From Cladocopium goreaui (Eukaryota; Sar; Dinophyceae; Suessiales; Symbiodiniaceae): a DNA stretch of 64,000 nt. Where the stretch lies: assembly GCA_947184155.2 (NCBI GenBank), contig CAMXCT020000378.1, forward strand, positions 130,001-194,000, written 5' to 3'. The notes beneath the pieces are model-generated. The model was not told where the DNA came from and searched no databases. It worked only from the letters and a program-made list of their open reading frames with translations. The position numbers and the translations under genes are program-made. Each line of letters starts with the position of its first letter. The first letter of the stretch is position 1. Positions 37,501-40,720 of this stretch are shown piece by piece.

Positions 37501-39289
37501 ATATATATTCGTAATCACAACAAACAACGGCCTGAATTCATGGAACGCTTCGACGCGTCCAGGGAAGGTGATCGCTCTGGATCCTGGGCCCGGAATCAAA
37601 ATCGTAGCCTAAAAGCAGCAACCGAAACGACGAAGCCGACGCCCGTGACGCCCGAAGCCGCAGTCCTGGCCGTTGCATGCAGCGAGCCACCTTAGATGCG
37701 GCTTGGAACTTTGGAAATGCTCAGCTTTGGAACCTCCATGTCCGTGGTCCCAATCAGAATTTCCGAGGCCGCAGCTCTTGGTTGTGCAACTTGAATTTGC
37801 ACTCCTGTCATGATTCTGGTGGCTACCAGGCTACCAGTCTATCAAACTTTGGGGAAAACTGGTTTTCACATCCAAATTACATCTTAAATTACTGCTAGTT
37901 ATGAATAGTCTGAATAGTCATGGACATTCATCCCCCATTTTGGTAGGTAATCCATTTGGTAATCCATTTGGTAATCCATTTGGTAATCCTGTTAATCCAA
38001 TGACTGGATCATGTTATTCATCCACGCCTGGATGCGGCGGGTCCACCGGGGTTCGTGGTAGGCACGTGACTCCACCTGCCGAGTCAACGGGATTCATAAC
38101 CGGATTCACGGGATCCCCCATTGGATGGTAATCATCCCCAATACAGGATAGATAATAATGGTCATGTATAGTATGATAGATCATTCTAATACAGGATAGA
38201 TTCATGATAATCCCCTATTGATAGTATGATCATGAATGATCATGAATGATCATGTATATTATATATATAATCCCCTCGAATAGTCAACAGGGGTAGATCG
38301 CAGCCACTTTTCACTGCTGTGCTGAGGTCTGCACCGCTAAGATCAGGTCTAAGAGCTCAATGGCTTCTGACTGGGAAGAAGAACGCACCAAGTCCTGCAA
38401 GATCTGGTGATGGTGATGGAATGATATGGAATGATCACTGCCGGAATACTGATGGACTATGATGGGATCCACAGGAAATAGATGGAAATAGTCCACAATA
38501 CTGGCTTTCAAGATCTCTGAACTCTGCCAGTGTCCATAATGTGAAGAGGAACGTCAGTTTCTTGCAAGAGAACCTGAAGCCACTGGCAACGCTTGGGACT
38601 GGTCCAATTGGGCTCACGTGGATTCGTGTCAATCATGCGTTTGAGTCGAAGGACCTTCAAAACGAGACATTCTGAACCTCTTCACCTAGCTGAGTAAAGA
38701 GCATCCCGCGTCTCTTCCAGCATTAGAAGGCATTGAACCAGGAAAAGCAGTTGGACCTGAGGGCAAAGCCGAAATGCACGAGCTTCGAAAGAGAACAATG
38801 ATCAAATTTCGGGAAAGAAACAGGGACAGAAAGCCAGAAACATCTACAATCTACATTCATCTACCATATCAATCCATATCACATAGAAACAGAACCAGGA
38901 AGTGTGAAAATCCTCGGCTTCGCACCAGAAGATCAGCATCCCCAGACTTTGCAGCCAGGAGGTCCGGCAATAGACCAATCACCTGCCAGTGTGCTATGAC
39001 TGCTATGAGCTCGACTCGTAGAGATTGCCAAATGCGCAGAAATGTGACCTTTGAAATTCCCAAGCATCATATGGTTTCAATGGTTTCAATGGAAAGTCTG
39101 TTTTTCCCTCGTGAAATTCCCATGTTTGATGGTCAAATCCCCATGTTTTCATGGTGTTAACCTCCATTAGATCCCCATTTTGCATGGCTTTCGCAGCAGT
39201 TCTTGGACAAGCCTTGGAGCTGGGAAGTAGAGCCGCAGCGGGCGGATCTAGAGCCAAGAGGCTCAGAAGCATCACCGCCTGCGCCATGC
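10030..39289 (-). CDS. Gene A: large multi-exon Ig-like membrane protein (model)
   Basis: Proposed single minus-strand gene of about 29 kb with roughly 60 exons. The putative start at 39289 begins MAQAVMLLSLLAL, a signal-peptide-like N-terminus. The stop is the TAA at 10030-10032. Many exons encode beta-rich segments with recurring motifs: FDPTT/FDPQP, V-x-V-x-D/TDDSG, GxPVxGA and GxYxLxF. These fit repeated Ig-like or macroglobulin/invasin-like sandwich domains. The last exons contain about four hydrophobic helices. Inferred role: secreted or surface-anchored adhesin-like protein. The chain could instead be two or more genes, because not every junction was resolved and exon phases were checked only at some sites. 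Confidence 0.5.
10088..10138. repeat. 10-bp tandem repeat inside terminal exon
   Basis: Five copies of GACACATTCC/GACGCATTCC/GACGGATTCC. The period of 10 is not a multiple of three, so each copy shifts frame; the encoded tail still stays open. Confidence 0.85.
10536..11074. other. Intron, no gene content seen
   Basis: Stretch between the last two gene A exons. It contains AT-rich sequence with a TATATATA run at about 10778-10802 and short direct repeats (GCTTAGTGGCTTAGTGGCTTAG near 11010). No convincing exon was found. Confidence 0.5.
11075..11620 (-). CDS. Gene A exon: beta-rich segment plus two membrane helices
   Basis: Open on the minus strand from about 11620, just after the pyrimidine tract TTCTTTTTTTTCCAG. 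It reads MDEGKLMMYPDNPPPS, then GTWELFLSDLQPAG, NKSLSFNFKEGLRYAFAL and DSFSVTLAPKDPVD. Two helices follow: LFINWFLSAMAAIVAVILLI and WFILSLLCTLGLSLALPLM. With the terminal exon this gives about four membrane segments, so the protein is probably anchored at its C-terminus. Confidence 0.72.
11652..11830 (-). CDS. Gene A exon: Ala/Leu-rich helical segment
   Basis: Begins directly at the AACCAG| acceptor inside the left terminal repeat of introner-like element 1. It reads GIFRWHSCHLETSQILVML, then SEAIEGLVGEQAASLAEALG and MDANALDATQSLNQFTDIL. The frame is open from the element border onward, which supports the element being spliced as the intron. A later acceptor (CATCACAG|ATTC) cannot be excluded. 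Confidence 0.55.
11825..11933. mobile_element. Introner-like element 1 (spliced part 11831-11924)
   Basis: Perfect 11-bp inverted termini TACCCTCTGGT / ACCAGAGGGTA, which include a possible TA target duplication. On the minus strand they provide donor CCCTCTG|GTAAAC and acceptor AACCAG|AGGG, giving a 94-bp intron. The interior shares CAAAATAGCTATTGAA and GAAATAGTGGATTTACCC with element 3 and in part with element 2. Confidence 0.75.
12250..12399 (-). CDS. Gene A exon: helical segment
   Basis: Acceptor CGTGGGAG|GAATG at 12400-12401. The frame reads GMFIGLSEEFAEACYNTPA, LLLQSGDPAMVLASSFGN and ATATGTATGE, and continues the Ala/Leu-rich character of the next exon (11652-11830). The intron upstream holds the 9-bp CACATGCTT array. 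Confidence 0.65.
12408..12489. repeat. 9-bp tandem array CACATGCTT
   Basis: About nine near-perfect copies in the intron between gene A exons. Because 9 is three codons, both strands read a tripeptide repeat (minus KHV, plus HML). This explains the apparent open frames here. Confidence 0.92.
12600..13399 (-). CDS. Gene A longest exon: Ig-like domain and basic helix
   Basis: Acceptor ACATGTTTCAG|GAATT at 13400-13401. The N-terminal part is an Ig-like sandwich: PTPGQMFLMRVQVLTASGGP, VRDARVRVGIKAL, TTVRVSDASGIIGFPLTV and SSGTYQLQFQPDVPDAKIVL. This resembles the lead strand, GxPVxxAxV and TDxSG...GxYxLxF signatures of bacterial-type Ig-like/macroglobulin repeats. The second half is Ala/Lys-rich (ASRLVQDAKKAAVAKGRDSA) and ends basic. 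The donor is unresolved; candidates are CCGG|GTTGTTG and CCAA|GTCACC. Confidence 0.8.
13548..13774 (-). CDS. Gene A exon
   Basis: Acceptor CGATTCCAG|TCG (13775-13776) and donor TGCCAGG|GTCGGG (13546-13547). It reads RWEGSVPMVGHPPQAVPELR, then FSQCTGIAAYSRELIEETM and TPEISAETAASQYAILLPPP. This is a beta-type segment with one Cys in each half. No family is recognised. Confidence 0.65.
13870..14303 (-). CDS. Gene A two exons (14060-14303 and 13870-14005)
   Basis: The upstream exon starts at acceptor AACTCAG|GTTTA (14304-14305). It reads GLFDNFVEPLQRCTNLEM, VQVSPFPVIRFSFLRVNWV and KIKLRVTDLSGSDGWSLGW. The second starts at TTTTTTGGAAG|CGAC (14006-14007) and reads DYLTLFINNVQPDSDISEK. Between them lies TACTCAAAGA repeated twice. 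Donors are unresolved. Confidence 0.6.
14475..14602 (-). CDS. Gene A exon with GC donor
   Basis: Acceptor GGCGTTGCAG|GTGG (14603-14604) and probable GC donor TACCAG|GCCT (14473-14474). It reads GLIARLLISSEGGTDVESE, ISMELSPRLLGDAVCFWAWK and AYQ. The GC donor is chosen because no GT is available before the frame degenerates. Confidence 0.6.
15000..15543 (-). CDS. Gene A two exons (15398-15543 and 15000-15244)
   Basis: The upstream exon after GTCTCAG| (15544-15545) reads GTWMLDAELNFLPAPAGILA, RGLGPAEDGLLYWSVMGV and PDGAGCTRSLE. The second after CGCTTCCTAG| (15245-15246) reads AEGVTSVAVPSAAPICLERP, FNYVIVTQPPLSWPLNLEL and QEFNGMITVELRPRFGVELP. In-frame stops just upstream of both acceptors fix the starts. 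Both are beta-rich extracellular-type segments. Confidence 0.68.
15861..15989 (-). CDS. Gene A exon, both splice sites resolved
   Basis: Acceptor ATTTCTCAG|GTCTC (15990-15991) and donor TAGTCATG|GTGAAC (15859-15860). It reads GLIVTYEVVPEAGASFEKPG and ERWIEWPVSPGSLIYMSCNG. It has the look of one beta-sandwich half. Confidence 0.68.
16140..16480 (-). CDS. Gene A exon pair
   Basis: Two minus frames look coding: about 16345-16480 (GAGTTVALHILHLTWPRVKP, GLRLEVIQEPMISS) and about 16140-16345 (VTVVTWVHRCAPDPTTHGPG, DPGYTTFRAMTGNLFNVQPK, LRVLSDSGPVNGS). They differ in frame and abut near 16345. Either a very short intron or a sequence error separates them; no clean donor was found. Confidence 0.55.
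16630..17051 (-). CDS. Gene A two exons (16890-17051 and 16630-16721)
   Basis: Exon 16890-17051 follows GGCAAG| (17052-17053). It reads ESMVISDSSNPAATVHLRRW, HFDAFWGPQMAGELLKLPVR and VQVEGQLWQRFCSMHE. Exon 16630-16721 follows TTTTCCCAG| (16722-16723) and reads AFEPRFSVGPDATPHPEANL, PRFSGFGVK. The acceptors are AG|G in both cases. Confidence 0.65.
17095..17290 (-). CDS. Gene A Ig-like exon with FDPTT motif
   Basis: Reads LPDLKLMLHHYPEVNKTAST, NAQGFDPTTGKMHFRFQLLQ and HRGRIPSNSWRFFPLES. The FDPTT motif recurs in gene D at about 56400 (FDPTTEEGAQALG), and FDPQPA occurs in gene A at 26757. An internal AG|GATTTG at 17217-17218 may be the true acceptor. Confidence 0.65.
17400..17660 (-). CDS. Gene A two short exons
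   Basis: Exon about 17580-17655 reads AQVRPDLRLQKCTLYLSPDP after CAAGCCCAG|. Exon 17400-17470 after GCTTGAG| reads LTDDPMAAGDRSDFHVIYP. LTDDP resembles the LTDDSG turn at 29340. Limits are approximate. Confidence 0.5.
17830..18010 (-). CDS. Gene A exon, Cys-containing
   Basis: Reads LKFWPSEEVFCTSELQRKCS, HFHTIFGHVWADVATYNTW and LNPSMPIGNGD in one open minus frame. Splice sites are not resolved. Codon choice and the lack of stops support coding. No family is recognised. Confidence 0.5.
18011..18645. other. Long intron stretch, nothing recognised
   Basis: Contains pyrimidine/purine tracts and several frames interrupted by stops. A short open minus segment near 18590-18645 (FTNKRYIPGGKF) may belong to a neighbouring exon. 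Confidence 0.4.
18650..19340 (-). CDS. Gene A three exons
   Basis: 19215-19340 reads HAEIPMRIENVIGDIELSGD and GGEGSLYESWSHF. 18915-19040 reads DHWNTLELRTRKSKQEDLLT and LSSVARAAFLKLTGEH. 18650-18757, after CCACGAG| (18758-18759), reads GMVLDSAFVNESDLSNIPQC and LYLASSFYAPCFGLGSPGW. A 9-bp ACATCATTT array (18797-18846) and an 11-12 bp GAAGAATATT array (18858-18905) lie in the intron between the last two. Confidence 0.6.
19695..20280 (-). CDS. Gene A exons flanking introner-like element 2
   Basis: The upstream exon about 20153-20280 reads MPIPTLRPIQLVSMVLFTLF and FPSLCQISL and ends at donor CCTCTG|GTAAAC inside the element terminus. The downstream exon about 19930-20045 reads YAREYNDRPFAFPFSAVFNG and QSGDHW before a GTGAGG donor. 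The phases fit if splicing uses the CAG at 20041-20043, just past the element. A third exon about 19695-19790 reads GYTELLHNAPMAVAAVALQW. Confidence 0.6.
20048..20161. mobile_element. Introner-like element 2
   Basis: Termini TACCCTCTGGT (20048-20058) and ACCAGAGGCTA (20151-20161), one mismatch. The minus donor is CCTCTG|GTAAAC at 20151-20152. The word CTGGCATA lies directly left of the element (20042-20049), three bases right of it (20164-20171), and once more at 20033. The flanking copies could be an 8-bp target duplication and supply the CAG used as acceptor. The element itself measures 99 bp from GT to the TIR AG. Confidence 0.75.
20460..21044 (-). CDS. Gene A three exons
   Basis: 20915-21044, after ATTCAG| (21045-21046), reads KLLDQLCSDFPGLEEIIDMK, TTSAPVRKLQSADGSMTVQS and LVCTGLAF. 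About 20745-20820 reads LRVQSVYSTTQDKYGKAGVA. About 20460-20580 reads DPRYFSWIARFALMPSCTRC and HRTSEDWNWTLKDLD. The first lies beside a 10-bp TTTCGTACAT array (21044-21077). Confidence 0.58.
21115..21309 (-). CDS. Gene A Gly/Pro-rich linker exon
   Basis: After AATACCTCAG| (21310-21311) it reads AMAGGMCENPRKPEPSTTAA, PQAGGPGSSGIAMGCDGGGS and STVCPMGSGVGCEADRRRAF. This is a low-complexity Gly/Ser/Pro linker with four Cys. It is unlike the beta-rich neighbours and may be a hinge. Confidence 0.6.
21365..21720 (-). CDS. Gene A exon region
   Basis: Two overlapping minus frames look coding. About 21575-21720 reads MTPEVCHVVQSPYAVAWLSN, IEISTDVVIEIFEGQAHMLV and VKWKAFSIST. About 21365-21555 reads RHEEFYSLAQQRHFYLDGYP, VTINSGDIFFAEIQLKSATS and CAAWAAFKGAKMLIFEG. 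They meet near 21560-21575 without a clear intron, so a very short intron or a frameshift is possible. Confidence 0.58.
21785..21911. mobile_element. Introner-like element 3 (spliced part 21791-21902)
   Basis: Termini TACCCTCTGGT and ACCAGAGGGTG. The first 24 bp match element 1. The interior carries an 11-bp internal duplication (GGATCTTTCT). Donor CACCCTCTG|GTAAAG and acceptor ATAACCAG|AGGG give a 112-bp intron. Downstream of the acceptor the frame stays open for only about 13 codons, up to a TAG that may itself belong to another acceptor. Confidence 0.7.
21903..22345 (-). CDS. Gene A two exons upstream of element 3
   Basis: Exon 22240-22345 reads CPKAVVAFQIITAAPELEFT and GSFSLSTGGW. Exon 21903 to about 22010 reads GKICSQPMAHWKDRGRHPAG and GIADLNRDTMRHPL, ending in phase 0 at the donor inside the introner-like terminus. 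Another frame (EPLRFPGSFPFGWRCLAEFM, AHHRNILSSCGLAVARQNLF) is also open at 21980-22100. Confidence 0.52.
22136..22233. repeat. 12-bp then 10-bp tandem arrays in intron
   Basis: AACATGTCATG in 12-bp steps (22136-22192), followed directly by CTACAGTACT in 10-bp steps (22193-22233). Confidence 0.88.
22545..22679 (-). CDS. Gene A Ig-like exon
   Basis: Acceptor ATTTTTTGCAG|GAATG (22680-22681). It reads NGIPGKTVDVEFFQNTEYPL, GNVQLELREGSVEQTNDLGF and ATRICK. GIPGKTVDVEF...GNVQLEL looks like the first strands of a sandwich domain. Donor unresolved. Confidence 0.68.
22945..23080 (-). CDS. Gene A Ig-like exon
   Basis: Reads FSFGPTPGYLGVGKSDGSD and VFLAVVRVVDAQGLLGKIGD. PTPG...FLAVVRVVDAQG matches the lead-in PTPGQMFLMRVQVLTASGG of the 12600-13399 exon. 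This supports tandemly repeated domains. Confidence 0.65.
23180..23625 (-). CDS. Gene A two exons
   Basis: About 23490-23625 reads TADSAGQTSVGSHITHLYSA, GWGLGALAFAANLSRIPVSL. About 23310-23400 reads MTVTSAIEVEPIVAEIRTDL. The frame may extend to 23180 (DAQGLSVSSAKLLKSPEPWD). Limits approximate. Confidence 0.55.
23694..23793. repeat. AT microsatellite
   Basis: TATATA-rich stretch inside a gene A intron. Similar runs lie at 13466-13508, 37440-37510, 46560-46625, 48302-48415, 48580-48625 and 62625-62672. Confidence 0.9.
23874..23985. repeat. TCCTCGTCG 9-bp array
   Basis: Pyrimidine-rich tandem CCTCCTCGT/CGTCCTCGT units. The minus strand reads Asp/Glu runs (DDEDDEDDE). It directly precedes the 40-bp array. 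Confidence 0.9.
24000..24418. repeat. 40-bp tandem array, open in three frames
   Basis: About ten copies of a 40-bp unit containing GTTCCCTGCCGGACCTCAAC and CACGACCATCCACGCCCA. Because 40 is 3n+1, each copy shifts the frame. All three plus frames are nonetheless open (233, 201 and 207 codons), and a minus frame is open as well. Copies differ at a few sites (GACCATC versus GAGTATC). There are no spacers, so it is not CRISPR-like. Confidence 0.92.
24427..24910. repeat. GATATGCCAGA minisatellite, copy 1
   Basis: Degenerate 11-12 bp units GATATGCCAGA/GAATGCCAGAT over about 480 bp. The plus strand reads MPEDMPDRMP; the minus strand reads a falsely membrane-like LAYLLAFYL peptide. The right flank GGTGGGGATCAC...AGTAAAGTAATTT is shared with the copy at 63150-63340. 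Confidence 0.9.
25040..25450 (-). CDS. Gene A two exons around a 10-bp array
   Basis: About 25300-25450 reads FGTEMAARQCAGRDHGFMIF and VSATDAQRMLCAVPTCQGQW. About 25040-25210 reads AGGKLWRCEDTQTSVFSVGF, VCDGVEQDESADDPRSRGQP and KLCLVELTGG. Between them is a GTGCCATGTC array (25212-25262). Confidence 0.58.
25705..25747 (-). CDS. Gene A micro-exon, TDSNG turn
   Basis: A 43-nt exon between acceptor TTGATGCAG|TGG (25748-25749) and donor TTGGAGA|GTGAGC. It encodes VAVTDSNGVAQYLG. TDSNG corresponds to the TDxSG turn of the Ig-like repeats. Alternative: part of a longer exon with another acceptor. Confidence 0.5.
26041..26131 (-). CDS. Gene A exon, both splice sites resolved
   Basis: Acceptor TTTTACCGCAG|GGATC (26132-26133) and donor CAGGAAG|GTGTCAG (26039-26040). 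It reads GSGLILRAAKALVSIEMGGR and NPNWYRRQQE. Confidence 0.65.
26690..26757 (-). CDS. Gene A Ig-like exon FDPQP...GAPVAGA
   Basis: Acceptor GGATTTGAG|GTTTGATC (26758-26759). It reads FDPQPAVTVTGENGAPVAGA and TW. The string V-x-V-x-G-x-N-G-x-P-V-x-G-A is a classic signature of Ig-like repeat domains. Donor unresolved (GC or GT). Confidence 0.68.
27145..27425 (-). CDS. Gene A two exons in matching phase
   Basis: Exon 27282-27425 is 144 nt (48 codons, phase 0 to 0) between TGACTAAG| and TTTTTCG|GTACTT. It reads VDHVNIVFSDSALVFAPWND, EVYSPRTIHDVPVTIPLICT and ALFKGRFS. It joins in phase 0 to exon 27145-27246, after TATGCCAG|, which reads EQLSLDRPVLPLLHLPPSES and SKSSGSKIRKF. Confidence 0.7.
27600..28230 (-). 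CDS. Gene A three exons
   Basis: About 28050-28230 reads QIMAFANPDSAWPIMGPSAT, TPNYDRRGQKARHPRYLGIS and LGMMPTRFRETLQIYC. About 27825-27955 reads CEVFVEIALRNCPESELSDD, GGIATGLKDLRFLRQLVPES. About 27600-27725 reads SLKDFGTTLLDAFRRIKARF, TCLGVKSSNVTVAEM. A 10-bp GATCTTCAAT array (27998-28045) lies in the first intron and GATCCATATA-type repeats (27760-27820) in the second. Confidence 0.62.
28640..28775 (-). CDS. Gene A Ig-like exon, GLPVPG
   Basis: The minus frame reads GEAFAWQPRILVRDMRGLPV and PGRKVGNSVG. ILVRDMRGLPVPGRKV matches the V-x-D-x-x-G-x-P-V-x-G-A strand pattern. Another frame is also open here, so frame choice rests on the motif. Confidence 0.58.
29198..29360 (-). CDS. Gene A Ig-like exon, LTDDSG...GLYTL
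   Basis: Acceptor TTTGGTGAG|GTTTG (29361-29362) and donor GATGATAC|GTTGCA (29196-29197). It reads LTDDSGLISLRNFTIDGPGG, LYTLLPSAAGVDAPEEAVML and VSTPVASLEVVDD. TDDSG...F.IDG..GLYTL is the most typical Ig-like repeat signature in the window. The intron just upstream carries AAAATGTGTC in 10-bp steps. Confidence 0.78.
29705..31510 (-). CDS. Gene A exon cluster
   Basis: Coding-looking minus segments: about 31400-31510 (RQPQVCFFQISDLVEDRVRV), 31165-31260 (MQPCTAYGFYKLETSLGTVT), 30960-31140 (FRGNQFPIVAICPSFQSLWK, AIHDLPILRFALRVLHRPRG), 30570-30760 (GLMPLLFLSGLGTIPNRSQK, MPQCDEFRKALEVPCPMW), 30150-30260 (HVARSRLGTLWQMGPCDV) and 29705-29835 (SNLEAQMDAMKGTVEARRLQ). The 30960-31140 segment is the clearest. 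Splice sites are mostly unresolved. Confidence 0.55.
31735..33700 (-). CDS. Gene A exon cluster
   Basis: Segments: 33590-33700 (KWLGKLAPFCACEDWEFREF), 33340-33460 (CSTAEIIEGSKWELFRWSSD), 32820-32920 (GVCPLSSRVTASNATSLMGI), 32590-32690 (LDIICDAIDKAQENVKVAKT, ending GEAGAV at a stop), 32260-32350 (SDCCLDCVVSQMTPRLKGDA), 31975-32095 (DTMPVVSPKEAKVADTPKES, APDDSDADEAGG) and 31735-31800 (NQFDPVAEGPFQMLGPNIQT). The acidic 31975-32095 piece looks like a linker. The stretch 32940-33330 holds only AT-rich ATGATAATGAT repeats. Confidence 0.52.
34010..35860 (-). CDS. Gene A exon cluster
   Basis: Segments: 35770-35860 (RLPEQTRLARTVSSHCKRLA), 35540-35640 (QLNMLKSCGLKSKELLPPWL), 35385-35510 (THEVAKDTPTPGPAEYILGT, HLSLFKCAENLDSENDDPGS), 35200-35350 (MLILEERRRATEERLGPKVC), 34340-34480 (ASTLDRRTLARLLGDLKDLK) and 34010-34150 (VSATFVKLSALAFARPSWPS). 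34510-35040 is AT-rich intron with TATATA runs and no exon seen. Confidence 0.5.
36060..38130 (-). CDS. Gene A exon cluster
   Basis: Segments: 38030-38130 (DPVNPVMNPVDSAGGVTCLP), 37690-37850 (VATRIMTGVQIQVAQPRAAA, SEILIGTTDMEVPKLSISKV), 37595-37690 (HATARTAASGVTGVGFVVSV), 37250-37400 (VIRVVSPALFPERCDAKASG, then a Lys/Arg-rich run) and 36165-36300 (FLGRPCDQDLSRFCCWMGQV, ELALYLEVPVCQSLRF). The region 36360-37200 shows no convincing exon. Confidence 0.5.
38320..39289 (-). CDS. Gene A 5-prime exons with signal peptide
   Basis: The start codon at 39287-39289 opens MAQAVMLLSLLALDPPAAAL and LPSSKACPRTAAKAMQNG. It has a short n-region, a hydrophobic core and Ala-rich cleavage candidates. Following exons: 38915-39015 (VIGLLPDLLAAKSGDADLLV), 38500-38640 (TRIHVSPIGPVPSVASGFRF, SCKKLTFLFTLWTLAEFRDL) and 38320-38420 (LQDLVRSSSQSEAIELLDLI). 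The start is chosen because it is the first ATG giving a hydrophobic N-terminus. It lies only 157 bp past a candidate stop of gene B. Alternative: an internal exon. Confidence 0.5.
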
Positions 39290-39445
39290 TGCGCCATGCG
39301 CCATGAGTGCAGCAAGGGTTTTTTTCAACGTCAGGAGGAAGACATACTCAGTGACTAAGATTGACATTTTGCACAAAGAATCAAAAGAATCGAAACCAAG
39401 CAAAAACAGAGACTGTTGTGATATAAAGAGTTGACACTTCGAGAC

Positions 39446-40720
39446 TTAAAAACAAACCTGGACATGGGAAATGCGTGTTCGAAAAGTCAAATCCACCAGG
39501 ATTTCATCGCAGAATTTACAAAGCGCCCAATCTATTCTTTGGACGTCAGGACCTGGTGAATCTCCTGGTGATGAAAAAACATGGACCAGGTGGAGCCCCA
39601 TGGTGCCATCACAGAAATCACCCGGGGATGGCCTCCAAAACCACATCGTCTTCTGCGAAGCCCACCATCAGCAGCCTCCAGGGATTCTGTGTGAAAATGC
39701 GTTCATTTTCCCACAGAAAAAATGGGAGTAAAATATATGGTACGGTATATATATATATGGTATATGTATATATATATATTATCTTGGTATATATGATATA
39801 TCATCTTGATGATTCTTTTTTCATCCTTTTTTCAAACACGCCATGGGACCACTAGCATCAACTACCGACTGACTTTTTGATGCTTTTTGCGCACCTTGGC
39901 AGGGGCTCCAACAGTCCAGCTTCGCACAGGTCAACCCAGGGCACCTCAGGATGCAACAGAACAGGTTGATGATGATGGTGAAATTTTTGATGATTTGGTT
40001 CAAAAATTCAAAAGTCATCAATAGATGATGGGATGATGGATGATGCTCAAATGAATCAGAATGTTTAAAAAAGAAAGAAAAAAAACATGTTAGATCAATC
40101 TCAGATTTTTCAGTTAGATCTTCTCAGAGTCAACAGCCTCCAGGTGCCTCCAGGTGCCAGATATCAGGCTGAGTTCCCTTGCCTCGGGGCAGTCCAGGGC
40201 TGCTAAAATGCCCAAGACCTCCACCAGGACATCATGCCTCGCCGACGCCGCAAAAAACCAGGTGGCAGATCCCTGGGTTTTCACGGTGAAGATGTGAATT
40301 CTTGTTCCCATCCCACTTGAAATTAAGGATGTCTGTATTTAGAACAGTGATGACTCTGATTATTCTGATGATTATTATGATTATCATTGTTGTTATCATG
40401 ATGATGAAGATGATGATGAAAAAGATCAAGATGAAGTAAAGAAAATAAAGGTAAAGATAAATGAAGATAATGAAGATAAAGAAGATAATGAAGAGAATGA
40501 AGATAAAGGTAAAGATAAATGAAATTCCAAAGTGAATCCAATCCCGTACTGTACCAGGCTGGAGGGGTGCTCATTACGGGAACCGATTCTGTCGTCAGCT
40601 CCGCCTGTCTGCTGCTGTTGCCTTCACCATCTGGACCAACTGCGGTGCGAGGCATTTGGAGCCATGGAATCTTTGAGATCTTTCTGACTCGGCCAAGGAC
40701 TATACACATATATGTCACAT
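39446..40720 (-). CDS. Gene B 3-prime exons
   Basis: 40114-40311 reads [40 protein letters not shown] and [16 protein letters not shown], very likely coding. About 40520-40640 reads [20 protein letters not shown]. 39446-39560 reads [20 protein letters not shown] and [13 protein letters not shown], then stop. 39730-40000 is AT-rich intron. Confidence 0.58.
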
